Shown one piece after another: positions 1 to 8,726 of a DNA stretch of 64,000 bases. Every line of letters starts with the position of its first letter. The stretch's first letter is position 1. This DNA is from Streptomyces sp. ISL-36 (GTDB lineage Bacteria > Actinomycetota > Actinomycetes > Streptomycetales > Streptomycetaceae), in contig NZ_JAGGOS010000015.1 of assembly GCF_018614205.1 (NCBI RefSeq), forward strand, positions 1-64,000, read 5' to 3'. The notes below the pieces were generated by a model. It was not told the origin of the DNA, did not search any database, and was given only the letters and a program-made list of their open reading frames with translations. The translations under genes and the position numbers were made by a program.

Positions 1-143
1 GTGCCGCCCCCGTCGGACGGTGCGGCGGCGGGCGCGACCGACGGCTGTGCGGGCGCCATCGACGGCTGCGGCGGCACGCCGACGCCCGGACGCGTGGGCG
101 CGGTGCCCTGCGCCGACGCGGGCGCATTCGGCGGGTATGTCAC
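1..143 (-). CDS. Pro/Ala-rich protein, N-terminal fragment
   Basis: Only the first 47 codons lie in the window; the gene runs off the left edge. It starts at a GTG preceded by a strong ribosome binding site (GAGGGGGAGG, 4 nt before the start). The visible residues begin VTYPPNAPASAQGT and are almost all Pro, Ala, Gly, Ser and Val, with no stop codon. Such disordered N-termini occur in many streptomycete membrane and regulatory proteins, so no function can be given. It is transcribed in the same direction as the csn operon but is separated from it by that operon's terminator. Confidence 0.6.
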   Translation of the reverse strand, partial: MTYPPNAPASAQGTAPTRPGVGVPPQPSMAPAQPSVAPAAAPSDGGG

Positions 144-375
144 GTGACCTCCCCCTCGGTCGATGACCCGGCCCGTCCTGCCGGTGGTCCGGAAGACGAC
201 TGTCCGGCCAGCAGTATGGCCTCAGGGGCCCCACCCGCACACCAGGATTGACTCGATCTTGTACCTATCGTGCCCCATGCCCTCGCCGTCCCCGCAGGCG
301 AACCCCCTACTATCCATACGCCGCCCGGCCGGAATCGGTTCCACCACGAACGGGTGATGGCGGGAACACGGGGAC

Positions 376-413
376 GTTCAGGGGCGCCCCCTCGTGAGGG
401 GGCGCCCCTGAAC
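376..413 (-). terminator. Terminator of the csn operon
   Basis: This is a perfect 18-bp stem (376-393 with 396-413, core GGGGCGCCCC) with a 2-nt centre. It lies 22 bases past the csnK stop codon. The 291-bp gap that holds it also contains the promoter region of the leftmost gene and nothing else I can recognise. Confidence 0.85.
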
Positions 414-434
414 GGCGAGCGTGCGGGTGTCGGC

Positions 435-1421
435 TCAGGCGTAGTGCTCCCGCAGCCGCGCCGCCGCCTCCGGCCCCGCCGCCACCTCGTCGAGGGCGAG
501 CAGCGCCGCGCCGAGGACCGGTGGCGAGGTGACCACGCCGACCACTGCCTTCGGCGCCTTCACGGCCAGCAACCGCGCGATGTGATCGTCCAGTTGGGGA
601 TGGCGCGCGGCGAGCACGCTGCCGCCGAGCATCACCGGCGCCTCCTCGTCGAGCAGCCCGAGCCGCCCGAGCGCCACCGCGGACAGGGCGACGACCTCCT
701 CGGCGAGCCGGTGCACCAGCGAACGGGCGACGGCGTCGCCCTCCGCGCTCGTACGGAACAGCACGGGCGTCAGCTCGTGCCGCCGCTCGAAGGGGACCAG
801 GCCCAGATGCAGCGCCTCGATCAGCGCGTACATCGTCTCCAGACCGAAGTGCGCCGGCAGCGTGCGCGCCAGCGCGGTCGGCTCGCCCCGCCCGTCCTCG
901 GCGCGGGCCGCGAACCACAGGGCCTCCTCGGCGAGTCCGCTGCCGCCGCCCCAGTCGCCGGAGATCTTCCCGATGGCGGGGAAGCGGGCGGTCCGCCCGT
1001 CCGGCAGCATGCCGACGCAGTTGATCCCGGCCCCGCACACCACGGCCACGCCGCGCGGCTCGTCGAGACCGGCGCGCAGGATGGCGAAGGTGTCGTTGTA
1101 CACCTGCACCGACGGGCTCCAGCCCCTCGCCTTCAGGGCGGAGGTCAACGCCGCCTCCTCCACCGGGAGATCCGCGTTGGCGAGGCAGGCGGAGACATGG
1201 GCGAACGCCAACGGAAGCCCCGCTTCCGATGCCGCCCGCCCCACGGTCTCCGCGAGACCGTCGAGCGCCGCCTCGACCCCGACCACCGGCGGCTGGAACC
1301 CGCCGCCCCGCGCCGCGCCGAGGACGCTGCCGTCCACGCCGACGACCGCGACGTCGGTCTTGCTGTTGCCGGCGTCGATCGCCAGCAGGACTTCGTTCGG
1401 GCTCCTTCCGTTCAGGCCCAC
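435..1421 (-). CDS. csnK: BadF/BadG-type sugar kinase (N-acetylglucosamine kinase family, CsnK-like)
   Basis: A 328-residue kinase of the ASKHA fold. The N-terminal phosphate loop DAGNSKTD (residues 16-23) and an internal CGAGINCVG segment are typical of BadF/GlcNAc-kinase proteins. It should phosphorylate an imported amino sugar or glucosamine unit at the 6-hydroxyl in the cytoplasm. It is the last gene of the operon and its start overlaps the GH4 gene by 10 bases, so the two are translationally coupled. The symbol rests on gene order (ROK, binding protein, two permeases, GH4, kinase), which matches csnR-K of S. lividans. The true acceptor (GlcN, GlcNAc or a disaccharide) cannot be read from sequence. 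Confidence 0.82.
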   Translation of the reverse strand: MGLNGRSPNEVLLAIDAGNSKTDVAVVGVDGSVLGAARGGGFQPPVVGVEAALDGLAETVGRAASEAGLPLAFAHVSACLANADLPVEEAALTSALKARGWSPSVQVYNDTFAILRAGLDEPRGVAVVCGAGINCVGMLPDGRTARFPAIGKISGDWGGGSGLAEEALWFAARAEDGRGEPTALARTLPAHFGLETMYALIEALHLGLVPFERRHELTPVLFRTSAEGDAVARSLVHRLAEEVVALSAVALGRLGLLDEEAPVMLGGSVLAARHPQLDDHIARLLAVKAPKAVVGVVTSPPVLGAALLALDEVAAGPEAAARLREHYA

Positions 1422-2677
1422 GCGAGGTGCTCCCGGTTGTGCGCGATCAGCCGGTCGGTGAGCCCCTCGGCGTACGCGTACTGCCCGACCAGCGGGTGGG
1501 CGAGCAGCGCCTTGAACACCCGGTCCCGGCCGCCGCGCAGCGCCGCCTCCAGGGCCAGGTCCTCGTAGGCCGTCACGTTCGCGATCAGTCCGGCGTACAG
1601 CGGGTCGACCGGCGCCACGGCCAGCGGCGTGGCACCGCCGGCCCCCACCGCGGCCTGCACCTCGATGACGGCGTCGTCCGCCAGGAAGGGCAGCGTGCCG
1701 TTGTTGTACGTGTTCACCACCTGGTACGGGGATCCCCCGGATCCCAGCAGCGACGCGGCCAGGTCCACGGCGGCCTCCGAGTAGAAGGCGCCGCCCCGCT
1801 TGCCGAGCAGGGCGGGCTTCTCGTCGAGCGCCGGGTCCCCGTACATCTCCAGGAGTTCCTTCTCCATGGCGGCGACCTCGGCGGCGCGCGAGGGCTTGGT
1901 GCCGAGCTCCCGTACGACCTCGTCGTGCGCGTAGAAGTAGCGCAGGTAGTACGAGGGGACGACGCCGAGCCGGTCCACGATCTGCCGCTCCATGCGCAGG
2001 TCGCCGGCGATGGCGTCACCGTGCTCGGCGAGCAGCCGGGGCAGCACGTTCTCGCCCTCGGGACCGCCGAGGCGGACGGCCGTCTCCCAGGTCAGGTGGT
2101 TGAGCCCGACGTGGTCGAGGTGGATGTCGGCCGGTGCCACGCCGAGCAGCCCGGCGAACTTCCGCTGGAAGCCGATGGCCACGTTGCACAGGCCGACGGC
2201 CTTGTGGCCGGCCTGGAGCAGCGCGCGCGTCACGATGCCGACCGGGTTGGTGAAGTCGATGATCCAGGCGTCCGGGTTGGTGCGCCGGACCCGCTCGGCG
2301 ATGTCCAGGACCACCGGAACGGTCCGCAGCGCCTTGGCGAGGCCGCCGGCACCGGTCGTCTCCTGCCCGACGCAGCCGCACTCCAGCGGCCAGGTCTCGT
2401 CCTGCTCGCGTGCGGCCTGACCGCCGACCCGCAGCTGCAGCAGGACGGCGTCGGCGCCGTCGACGCCCGCGTCGACGTCCGAGGTGGTGACGATCGTTCC
2501 CGCGTGGCCCTGCTTGGCGAAGATGCGCCGGGCGAGCCCGCCGACCAGTTCCAGGCGGTCGGGCGCCGGGTCGACGAGGACGAGTTCGGTGATGGGCAGG
2601 GTGTCGCGCAACCGCGCGAATCCGTCGATCAGTTCGGGGGTGTAGGTGGAGCCGCCCCCCACGACAGCGAGCTTCAT
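1412..2677 (-). CDS. csnH: GH4 6-phospho-beta-glycosidase (CsnH-like)
   Basis: A 421-residue family 4 glycoside hydrolase, an NAD- and Mn-dependent family that works by redox elimination. Visible landmarks are the dinucleotide loop GGGSTYTP (residues 7-14), the metal-binding Cys164 in GLCNVAIG, His194 in DHVGLNHLTW, and Tyr299 in GGAFYS, the likely base. The ATG at 2677 is preferred because the conserved MKLAVVGGG sequence starts there; upstream codons only extend into the permease gene. Family members act on 6-phosphorylated glycosides, yet the neighbouring importer is an ABC system. Phosphorylation must therefore come from csnK or another kinase before hydrolysis. Confidence 0.88.
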   Translation of the reverse strand: MKLAVVGGGSTYTPELIDGFARLRDTLPITELVLVDPAPDRLELVGGLARRIFAKQGHAGTIVTTSDVDAGVDGADAVLLQLRVGGQAAREQDETWPLECGCVGQETTGAGGLAKALRTVPVVLDIAERVRRTNPDAWIIDFTNPVGIVTRALLQAGHKAVGLCNVAIGFQRKFAGLLGVAPADIHLDHVGLNHLTWETAVRLGGPEGENVLPRLLAEHGDAIAGDLRMERQIVDRLGVVPSYYLRYFYAHDEVVRELGTKPSRAAEVAAMEKELLEMYGDPALDEKPALLGKRGGAFYSEAAVDLAASLLGSGGSPYQVVNTYNNGTLPFLADDAVIEVQAAVGAGGATPLAVAPVDPLYAGLIANVTAYEDLALEAALRGGRDRVFKALLAHPLVGQYAYAEGLTDRLIAHNREHLAWA

Positions 2678-2685
2678 GTGGCGTA

Positions 2686-3573
2686 TCAGCCCTTCACTCC
2701 GGTCAGTGTGACTCCCTCGACGAACGCCTTCTGGGCGAAGAAGAACACGACGATCACAGGGGCCATGACCAGGACGGTCGCGGCCATGGTCAGATTCCAG
2801 TCGGTGTGGTGCGCGCCCTTGAAGGACTCCAGGCCGTAACTCAGGGTCCAGGCACCGGGGTTCTCGGAGGCGTAGATCTGCGGCCCGAAGTAGTCGTTCC
2901 AGCAGTAGAAGAACTGGAAAAGGGCCACGGCGGCGATGCCGGGCTTCGCCATCGGGAGCACGATCTTGACGAGGGTGCGCAGCTCCCCGCAGCCGTCGAT
3001 CCTCGCGGCCTCGATGTACTCGTTGGGGATGGTCAGCAGGAACTGGCGCAGCAGGAAGATCGCGAAGGCGTCGCCGAACGCCATCGGGACGATCAGCGGC
3101 CACAGGGTGCCGGAGAGGTCCAGCTGCTTCGCCCAGAACAGGTACATCGGGATGATGACGACCTGCGGCGGCAGCATCATCATCGAGATGACGAGCAGCA
3201 GCGACAGATGCTTGCCGCGGAAGCGGAACTTGGCGAGGGCGTACGCCACCGGGATCGAGGACACCACCACGAGCGCGGTGCCCAGACCCGCGTAGAGCAG
3301 CGAGTTCCTCCACCAGGTGAGGAAGCCGGGGGTGTCGAGGACCGTGGCGTAGTTCTCCCAGTGCCAGGTGTTCGGCGTCAGGTCCCGGGTCAGCGCCTGC
3401 TGGTCGCTCATCAGGGAGGTCAGGAAGACGAAGACGAACGGGAGGACGAAGAACAGGGCCGCGGCGATGCCGAGCGAGTGGACGGCGATCCAGTGCAGCA
3501 GCGCCGTGCGGCGGGCCCGCTTCTCGGCGGGGCTCACCGTCGCGGGGCGGTCGGGGAGGGTTGTGGTCGTCAT
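2686..3573 (-). CDS. csnG: Sugar ABC transporter permease, MalG type (CsnG-like)
   Basis: A 295-residue inner-membrane permease with six predicted membrane segments (the first near residues 33-54) and a short cytoplasmic N-terminus. The EAA loop that docks the ATPase reads EAARIDG at residues 188-194 with the downstream LPMAKPG. It forms a heterodimer with the product of the next upstream gene and takes sugar from the lipoprotein encoded two genes upstream. Only 3 bases separate it from csnF and 8 from csnH. No ATPase gene is present, as usual for actinomycete CUT1 importers, which share the MsiK ATPase encoded elsewhere. Confidence 0.88.
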   Translation of the reverse strand: MTTTTLPDRPATVSPAEKRARRTALLHWIAVHSLGIAAALFFVLPFVFVFLTSLMSDQQALTRDLTPNTWHWENYATVLDTPGFLTWWRNSLLYAGLGTALVVVSSIPVAYALAKFRFRGKHLSLLLVISMMMLPPQVVIIPMYLFWAKQLDLSGTLWPLIVPMAFGDAFAIFLLRQFLLTIPNEYIEAARIDGCGELRTLVKIVLPMAKPGIAAVALFQFFYCWNDYFGPQIYASENPGAWTLSYGLESFKGAHHTDWNLTMAATVLVMAPVIVVFFFAQKAFVEGVTLTGVKG

Positions 3574-3576
3574 GGA

Positions 3577-4575
3577 TCAGTCACCCGAGCCGATCAGGCC
3601 GCCGCGCCGGCGCATGAGGAGCGCGGTGAAGGCCATGGAGAGGGCGAAGAGTACGAGCGCCACCACGCACGCCGCGCCGTAGTTGAACTGGCTGAAGCCG
3701 AGGCTGTAGACGAGCTGCGGCAGGGTGAGCGTGGAGTCGTCCGGGTAGCCGGGCTGGAAGGTCACACCGGAGCCGCCCATCACCCCCGAGGCGACCTTGG
3801 AGGCCACGATCGGCTGGGTGTAGTACTGCATCGCGCCGATGATCCCGGTGACGACCGCGAAGAGCACGATCGGCGCGATGTTCGGCAGGGTGATGTAGCG
3901 GAACCGCTGCCACGGGGACGCGCCGTCCAGCTCGGCCGCCTCGTACTGCTCCTTCGGTACGTCGAGGAGCGCGGCCATGAAGATGACCATGAGGTCCCCG
4001 ACGCCCCACACGGCCAGGACGGTCAGCGCCGGCTTGGCCCAGTCGGCGTCGTTGAACCACGAGGGGGCGGGGATGCCCACCGCCTCCAGGAGCGAGTTCA
4101 CCGGCCCGGTGCCCGGGTTGAGGAGGAAGACGAAGGCCAGCGTGGCGGCCACCGGCGGGGCCAGGTACGGCAGGTAGAAGAGGGTGCGGAAGACTCCGGC
4201 ACCCGTCTTGATCTTGGTGATGAGCATGCCGACGCCGAGGCCGAAGACCACGCGGCAGGCCACCATGACGACGGCCAGCCAGAGGGTGTTCTGCATCGCC
4301 GGCCAGAACTTCGGCAGGTCGGAGAAGACGTACGACCAGTTCTCCACACCCCGCCAGGTCGGCGGGTTGAGGCCGTCGTACCGCATGAACGAGAAGTACA
4401 GCGTGGAGATCAGCGGATAGGCGAAGAAGACGCCGAAGCCGATCAGCCAGGGCGACATGAAGGCCAGGGCGCGCAGCGCGTTCCGCCGGCGCTTGGACTT
4501 CAGCGTGTGTGTCCCCCGCGGGGAGGCGGCCGGGACGGCGGCCGCCTCCTTGGCGGGCAGGGTGTCCGTGCTCAT
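3577..4575 (-). CDS. csnF: Sugar ABC transporter permease, MalF type (CsnF-like)
   Basis: A 332-residue partner permease of the CUT1 family. A basic cytoplasmic N-terminus (KSKRRRNALRAL) precedes six membrane segments. The EAA docking loop EAAELDG is at residues 212-218, followed by ITLPNIAP. It lies 19 bases after the binding-protein gene and 3 before the second permease gene. It should form half of the channel for oligosaccharides delivered by CsnE. Confidence is high in the family and moderate in the csn designation, which depends on operon order. Confidence 0.88.
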   Translation of the reverse strand: MSTDTLPAKEAAAVPAASPRGTHTLKSKRRRNALRALAFMSPWLIGFGVFFAYPLISTLYFSFMRYDGLNPPTWRGVENWSYVFSDLPKFWPAMQNTLWLAVVMVACRVVFGLGVGMLITKIKTGAGVFRTLFYLPYLAPPVAATLAFVFLLNPGTGPVNSLLEAVGIPAPSWFNDADWAKPALTVLAVWGVGDLMVIFMAALLDVPKEQYEAAELDGASPWQRFRYITLPNIAPIVLFAVVTGIIGAMQYYTQPIVASKVASGVMGGSGVTFQPGYPDDSTLTLPQLVYSLGFSQFNYGAACVVALVLFALSMAFTALLMRRRGGLIGSGD

Positions 4576-4594
4576 GGGTGCGTTGTCCCGGCCG

Positions 4595-5932
4595 TCACTT
4601 CGCCGCGGCGATGTCGCGGTCGATCTGGGCCGCGGTGTCGGCGAGGCCCTTCTTCAGGTCGGTGACCTGGCCCTTCTCGTACTGCTGGGCGAGCCTGGAG
4701 AGGGTCTCCTGGTAGGCGGGGCCGTTCACCGCGCCGGCCATGGTGGTGGACTCGGCGTGCTGGGCGATGTCCAGGAAGACCTTGAAACGGTCGTCGAACT
4801 TCAGGTTCGGGGACTTCAGCGCCTCCAGGGTGGAGGGGACGTTGCCGATGTCGTTGGCGAAGTTCACCACGGCGTCGGTGTCCGTGGTCATGTACTTGAT
4901 CAGTTCCCAGGCCGCGTTCTGCTTCTTGCTCTGCGGCGCGATGCCCATGATCGTGCCGGAGAGGTAGCCCTTGCCGTACTCGGCGATCTCGTCGTCGGCG
5001 ACCGGCAGCGGCGCGACGCCGACCTCGAAGCCGACCTTGGCGTTCTTGACGAAGTTCAGCCGCCACTCGCCGTCCAGCTGCATGGCGACCTGGCCGGTGT
5101 GGAAGGGATGCTTGGCGCCCCACTCGTCACCGAAGGTGGTGCGGTACTTGTCGAGTTTCCGGAAGCCGCCCAGGGCGTCCACGAGCGACTTCTGGTACGT
5201 CATCATCTCGGCGAACGCCGGGTCCTTGGCGACGTTCGACTTGCCGTTCTCGTCGAAGTACGTGTGGTCCCACTGCGACATGTAGTGCTCCACGACGGTC
5301 TCGTAGCCGAGGTAGTTCGGCATGAAGCCGAGCTGCTCGTAGGAGTCCCCCTTGGGCGTGGTGAGCTTCTTGGCGACCTGGGTGAACTCGGACCAGGTCT
5401 TCGGCGCCTCCTTGATGCCGGCCTTCTCGAAGGCGTCCTTGTTGTAGTAGAGGCCGTACGCGTCCGAGAGCAGCGGCAGGGCGCAGCGTCTGCCCTCGAA
5501 CTGGGTGTACTCCTGGAGGACCTTCGGGAAGATCTTGTCGAGGTCCAGCTTGTCCTTGTCGATGAAGGGCTTGAGGTCCGCGAGGGCGCCCGAGGAGCAG
5601 AACTTGCCGACGTTGGAGGTGGTGAACGAGGAGACCACGTCCGGGCCGTTGGACCCGCCCGCGCGCAGCGCCTGGCCGAGCTTGTCGTCGTTGATGTCGC
5701 CGACGACCTTGACCTTGATGTTCGGGTGGGACTTCTCGAAGCGGGCGACGTTGTCCTGGATCGCCTTGACCTCGGCGGGCGCCGACCAGCCGTGCCAGAA
5801 CGTGATCGTGGTCTTCGCGTTCGGGTCGTCGCTCGCGCCGCCGGCCGGAGCGCCCGTACAGGCGGAGCCGAGGAGGGCTATCGAGGCGGTGGCGGCGAGC
5901 GCGACGGCGGCTCTGCGCGGACGTACGGGCAT
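4595..5932 (-). CDS. csnE: Sugar ABC transporter substrate-binding lipoprotein (CsnE-like)
   Basis: A 445-residue secreted lipoprotein. A twin-Arg-like basic start (PVRPRRAA), a hydrophobic core and the lipid-attachment Cys25 (LLGSAC, a slightly relaxed lipobox with Gly at -3) are followed by an Ala/Gly/Asp linker and a family-1 solute-binding domain beginning TITFWHGWSAP. It should capture oligosaccharides outside the membrane and hand them to CsnF/CsnG. It is the first structural gene after the repressor, 68 bases downstream. Its ribosome binding site AGGGAG sits 8 nt before the ATG. Confidence 0.88.
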   Translation of the reverse strand: MPVRPRRAAVALAATASIALLGSACTGAPAGGASDDPNAKTTITFWHGWSAPAEVKAIQDNVARFEKSHPNIKVKVVGDINDDKLGQALRAGGSNGPDVVSSFTTSNVGKFCSSGALADLKPFIDKDKLDLDKIFPKVLQEYTQFEGRRCALPLLSDAYGLYYNKDAFEKAGIKEAPKTWSEFTQVAKKLTTPKGDSYEQLGFMPNYLGYETVVEHYMSQWDHTYFDENGKSNVAKDPAFAEMMTYQKSLVDALGGFRKLDKYRTTFGDEWGAKHPFHTGQVAMQLDGEWRLNFVKNAKVGFEVGVAPLPVADDEIAEYGKGYLSGTIMGIAPQSKKQNAAWELIKYMTTDTDAVVNFANDIGNVPSTLEALKSPNLKFDDRFKVFLDIAQHAESTTMAGAVNGPAYQETLSRLAQQYEKGQVTDLKKGLADTAAQIDRDIAAAK

Positions 5933-5974
5933 GACGGAGTCTCCCTGTGACGGAGTACGGAGGACGGAGTACGG
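5933..5974. repeat. Short direct repeats in the csnR-csnE spacer
   Basis: The 68-bp spacer between the repressor and binding-protein genes has two exact copies of GACGGAGTACGG (5949-5960 and 5963-5974). A third partial copy, GACGGAGT, runs into the csnE start codon region (5933-5940). I see no palindrome or terminator here, so read-through from csnR into csnE is expected. Confidence 0.5.
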
Positions 5975-6000
5975 GTGAAGGGGGCTGCTGGGGCGGCGGG

Positions 6001-7224
6001 TTACATGGAGTGCCTGGAGGTGTCGAAGACTTCGTCGCGGGTGGTGACGAGGGCGCTTTCGAGGGCCCCGCGCAGCACGGGGTGCTCGGCGACGGCCCCG
6101 AGGACGAGCCGGGGCCGGGAGGCGGCGAGTTCGGCCAGCTCGGACTGGACGCGCTCACGCAGCGGTTCCCCGCCGGCGACGATCACATCGCCGGACAGGA
6201 CGACGAGCTCGGGGTCGAGTACGGCGACGAGGGAGGCGAGACCGGTCGCCAGGCGCTCGGCGTACTGGTCGAGGAGCGCCGCGTACCGCGGGTCCTCGCC
6301 GTGGTGCGCGGCGGCGTGCGCGAGCAGTCCGGAGGCGGTGGGTACGTAGGGCTGCTCGGCGGTCTCGATCCCGAGAGCCCGGGCGATCCGGGGCACCGAC
6401 TGGACGCCGGCGAGCTCCTGGAAGCCGCCGGAGTTGGCCTTGGTGACCTGCCGCACGAGCGGGGTGCCGGGGACGGGCAGGAAGCCGACCTCGCCGGCGC
6501 CGCCGGTGAAGCCGCGGTGGAGCCGGCCGCCGAGGACGAGGGCGGCGCCGAGGCCCTCCTCGTTCCACAGCAGCACGAAGTCCTCATGGTCGCGGGCCGC
6601 GCCCAGACGCTGCTCGGCGACGGCGACGAGGTTGACGTCGTTCTCGTACTCGAACGGCATCGGGAGCACCGCCGCCAGCTCCTGCAGGAGCGTGGGGGAG
6701 TGCCAGCCGGGCAGGTGGGAGGCGTACCGGAGCCGCCCGGTGGCGGGGTCGAAGGCGCCGGGGGTGCCGATGACGAGCCGGTGCACGTCGGCCGGGGTGA
6801 TGCCGGCGTCCTTGACGGCGCCGTCGAGGGCGGTGGTGACCTGCCGTACGACGCCTTGCGCGGCGCGCCCCGGGGTCGGGAGCTCGAACTCGCCGACGAC
6901 CTCGCCGGTGATGTCGGCGACGGCGGCCCGGATGCGGTGCGGGTTCACGTCGAGCCCGGCGGCGAAGGCGGCCCGGGCGTTGACCGCGTACAGCTGTGCG
7001 CTGGGGCCGGGCCGTCCCGCGGTGGTCCCGGTGGCGACGACGAGTCCGGCCGCTTCGAGCCGTGCGAGCAGCTGGGAGGCGGTGGGCTTGGACAGGCCGG
7101 TGAGCTTGCCGATCCGGGTGCGGGAGAGCGTCCCGTGCTCCAGCAGCAGGTCGAGGGCGGCACGGTCGTTCATGGCCCGCAGCACGCGCGGTGTGCCGGG
7201 GGTCCCCGGGGTCGTACCGGCCAT
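6001..7224 (-). CDS. csnR: ROK-family transcriptional repressor (CsnR-like)
   Basis: A 407-residue ROK repressor: an N-terminal winged helix-turn-helix (about residues 18-65, containing GKLTGLSKPTASQLLARLE) followed by the ROK ATPase-fold sensor domain with ENDVNLVAVAE and GGAGEVGFLPV. I chose the ATG at 7224; a GTG at 7273-7275 in the same frame abuts the operator and would add 17 unlikely residues. It is the first gene of the operon and should repress itself and the downstream transport and catabolic genes until an amino-sugar ligand binds. The protein contains no cysteine at all, so the CxCGxxGC zinc motif of typical ROK proteins is missing. Confidence 0.86.
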   Translation of the reverse strand: MAGTTPGTPGTPRVLRAMNDRAALDLLLEHGTLSRTRIGKLTGLSKPTASQLLARLEAAGLVVATGTTAGRPGPSAQLYAVNARAAFAAGLDVNPHRIRAAVADITGEVVGEFELPTPGRAAQGVVRQVTTALDGAVKDAGITPADVHRLVIGTPGAFDPATGRLRYASHLPGWHSPTLLQELAAVLPMPFEYENDVNLVAVAEQRLGAARDHEDFVLLWNEEGLGAALVLGGRLHRGFTGGAGEVGFLPVPGTPLVRQVTKANSGGFQELAGVQSVPRIARALGIETAEQPYVPTASGLLAHAAAHHGEDPRYAALLDQYAERLATGLASLVAVLDPELVVLSGDVIVAGGEPLRERVQSELAELAASRPRLVLGAVAEHPVLRGALESALVTTRDEVFDTSRHSM

Positions 7225-7278
7225 GAGAGACGCACCTGCCCTTCGTCCTCCAGTGCGGTGGGGAGACCGCTGCACTGT

Positions 7279-7293
7279 TAGGAAAGTTTCCTA
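7279..7293. promoter_or_regulatory. Candidate CsnR operator
   Basis: TAGGAAAGTTTCCTA is a perfect palindrome around a single central base. It lies 55 bases upstream of the csnR start and is the only such palindrome near the operon. The core GGAAAGTTTCC is what I recall for the CsnR box of chitosanase genes in streptomycetes. It probably overlaps the operon promoter. Confidence 0.75.
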
Positions 7294-7351
7294 TTCGGTT
7301 GGGAGGACCGTAGGACGGCCGTCGCCGGGGCGTCAATACCCGAAGACGCGG

Positions 7352-7393
7352 GACGCCCCCGGAGGCAACCAAAGTGTTACCTGCGGGGGCGTC
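7352..7393 (-). terminator. Probable terminator after the MscS gene
   Basis: A perfect 10-bp stem (GACGCCCCCG, 7352-7361, with 7384-7393) with a 22-nt loop begins 17 bases past the stop codon of the mechanosensitive-channel gene. Confidence 0.5.
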
Positions 7394-7409
7394 GGGGACG
7401 AACGGAGCC

Positions 7410-8477
7410 CTACTTCGAGAGGTTCGGCTGCGACGCCGGGATCGGGGTCGCGGCCGTCGACTGCGGGGAGGTCGCCGAGGCGAAGGCCGAGGGGGCCGCC
7501 ATGCCGGCCGTCGGGTCCGCCGCGGACTCCTCCGGCTGGGCCGGAACGCCGCCGACGATGCGGATGCCCGCCACGTCCAGGGCGCGCTTGATCCGCCAGC
7601 GCAGCTCCCGCTCGACGCCCAGGCTCTTGCCCGGCATCGTCTTGGCCGAGACCCGGATCGTCATGGAGTCCAGCAGGACCTCGTTCAGACCGAGGATCTC
7701 CACCGGGCCCCACAGGCGCTCGTTCCAGGGCTCGACCTTGGAGATCTCCTCCGAGACCCCGGTGATGATCTCGTTGATCCGGTCCAGGTCCTCGGTCGGC
7801 CGGACCGTGACGTCCACCGCCGCCGTCGCCCAGCCCTGGCTGAGGTTGCCGATCCGCTTGATCTCGCCGTTGCGGACGTACCAGATCTCACCGTTGTCGC
7901 CCCGCAGCTTCGTCACCCGCAGACCGACCTCGATGACCTCGCCCGAGGCCACCCCGGCGTCGACCGAGTCGCCGACGCCGTACTGGTCCTCCAGGATCAT
8001 GAACACGCCGGAGAGGAAGTCGGTGACCAGATTCCGGGCGCCGAAGCCGATCGCCACACCCGCGACACCGGCCGAGGCGAGCAGCGGCGCCAGGTCGATC
8101 TTGAAGGCGCCCAGGATCATCAGCCCGGCCGTGCCCAGGATCACGAAGGACGCGACCGAACGCAGCACCGAACCGATAGCCTCGGAGCGCTGGCGCCGCC
8201 GTTCGGCGTTGACCAGCAGACCGCCCAGCGCCGTGCCCTCCACCGCCTGCGCGGAGCGGTTCATCCGCTCTATCAGCTTCGTCAGCGCGCGCCGGATCGC
8301 CATCCGCAGCAGCAGCGCGACGACCAGGATGAGGAGGATGCGCAGACCGGTGTTCAGCCAGGTGGACCAGTTCTCCTCCACCCAGCCCGCGGCGTTCGTC
8401 GCCTTCTCCGCGGCCTCGTCCAGGGTGACGGGGACGGGCTGCGGATCGTCGGCGGTCGGCAAGGCGGACCAGGACAC
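7410..8477 (-). CDS. MscS-family small-conductance mechanosensitive channel
   Basis: A 355-residue membrane protein that should open under hypo-osmotic stress to release solutes. The first membrane helix is near residues 38-58 and the second near 108-128. The pore-lining helix and MscS core follow (APLLASAGVAGVAIGFGARN, then LEDQYGVGDSV), with a beta domain and an alpha/beta C-terminal domain. The last 45 residues are a low-complexity Ala/Pro/Ser tail. The GTG at 8477 is chosen because GGAGG lies 8 nt upstream; the longer ATG reading lacks a site. Its promoter region is shared with the divergent HNH gene. Confidence 0.85.
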   Translation of the reverse strand: MSWSALPTADDPQPVPVTLDEAAEKATNAAGWVEENWSTWLNTGLRILLILVVALLLRMAIRRALTKLIERMNRSAQAVEGTALGGLLVNAERRRQRSEAIGSVLRSVASFVILGTAGLMILGAFKIDLAPLLASAGVAGVAIGFGARNLVTDFLSGVFMILEDQYGVGDSVDAGVASGEVIEVGLRVTKLRGDNGEIWYVRNGEIKRIGNLSQGWATAAVDVTVRPTEDLDRINEIITGVSEEISKVEPWNERLWGPVEILGLNEVLLDSMTIRVSAKTMPGKSLGVERELRWRIKRALDVAGIRIVGGVPAQPEESAADPTAGMAAPSAFASATSPQSTAATPIPASQPNLSK

Positions 8478-8726
8478 GTGGGAAACCTCCGGGCGTGGCG
8501 TACGCGGACCATCCACACTAACGGGGCATCGGATGTACTCCCGTTGTCCTGTTCGAGGGAGAGACCGACTTCACCCGGGGAAGTACCAGGAGACGGTTTC
8601 CGTGTGGTCGAGAACACTTCGAGCCCGTTACCGGTACGTGGTGGCGCTTCGACCTGGCATGAGGAGAGACTGAGAGCAGTTCGTCCCGGCGCGAGCCACG
8701 CGCCGCCGGCGTATTAGGAGGCATCC

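Noticed and set aside
163..357. Short plus-strand frame in the left intergenic region
   Set aside because: No ribosome binding site, mixed codon bias and overlap with the promoter of the leftmost gene; it does not look coding.
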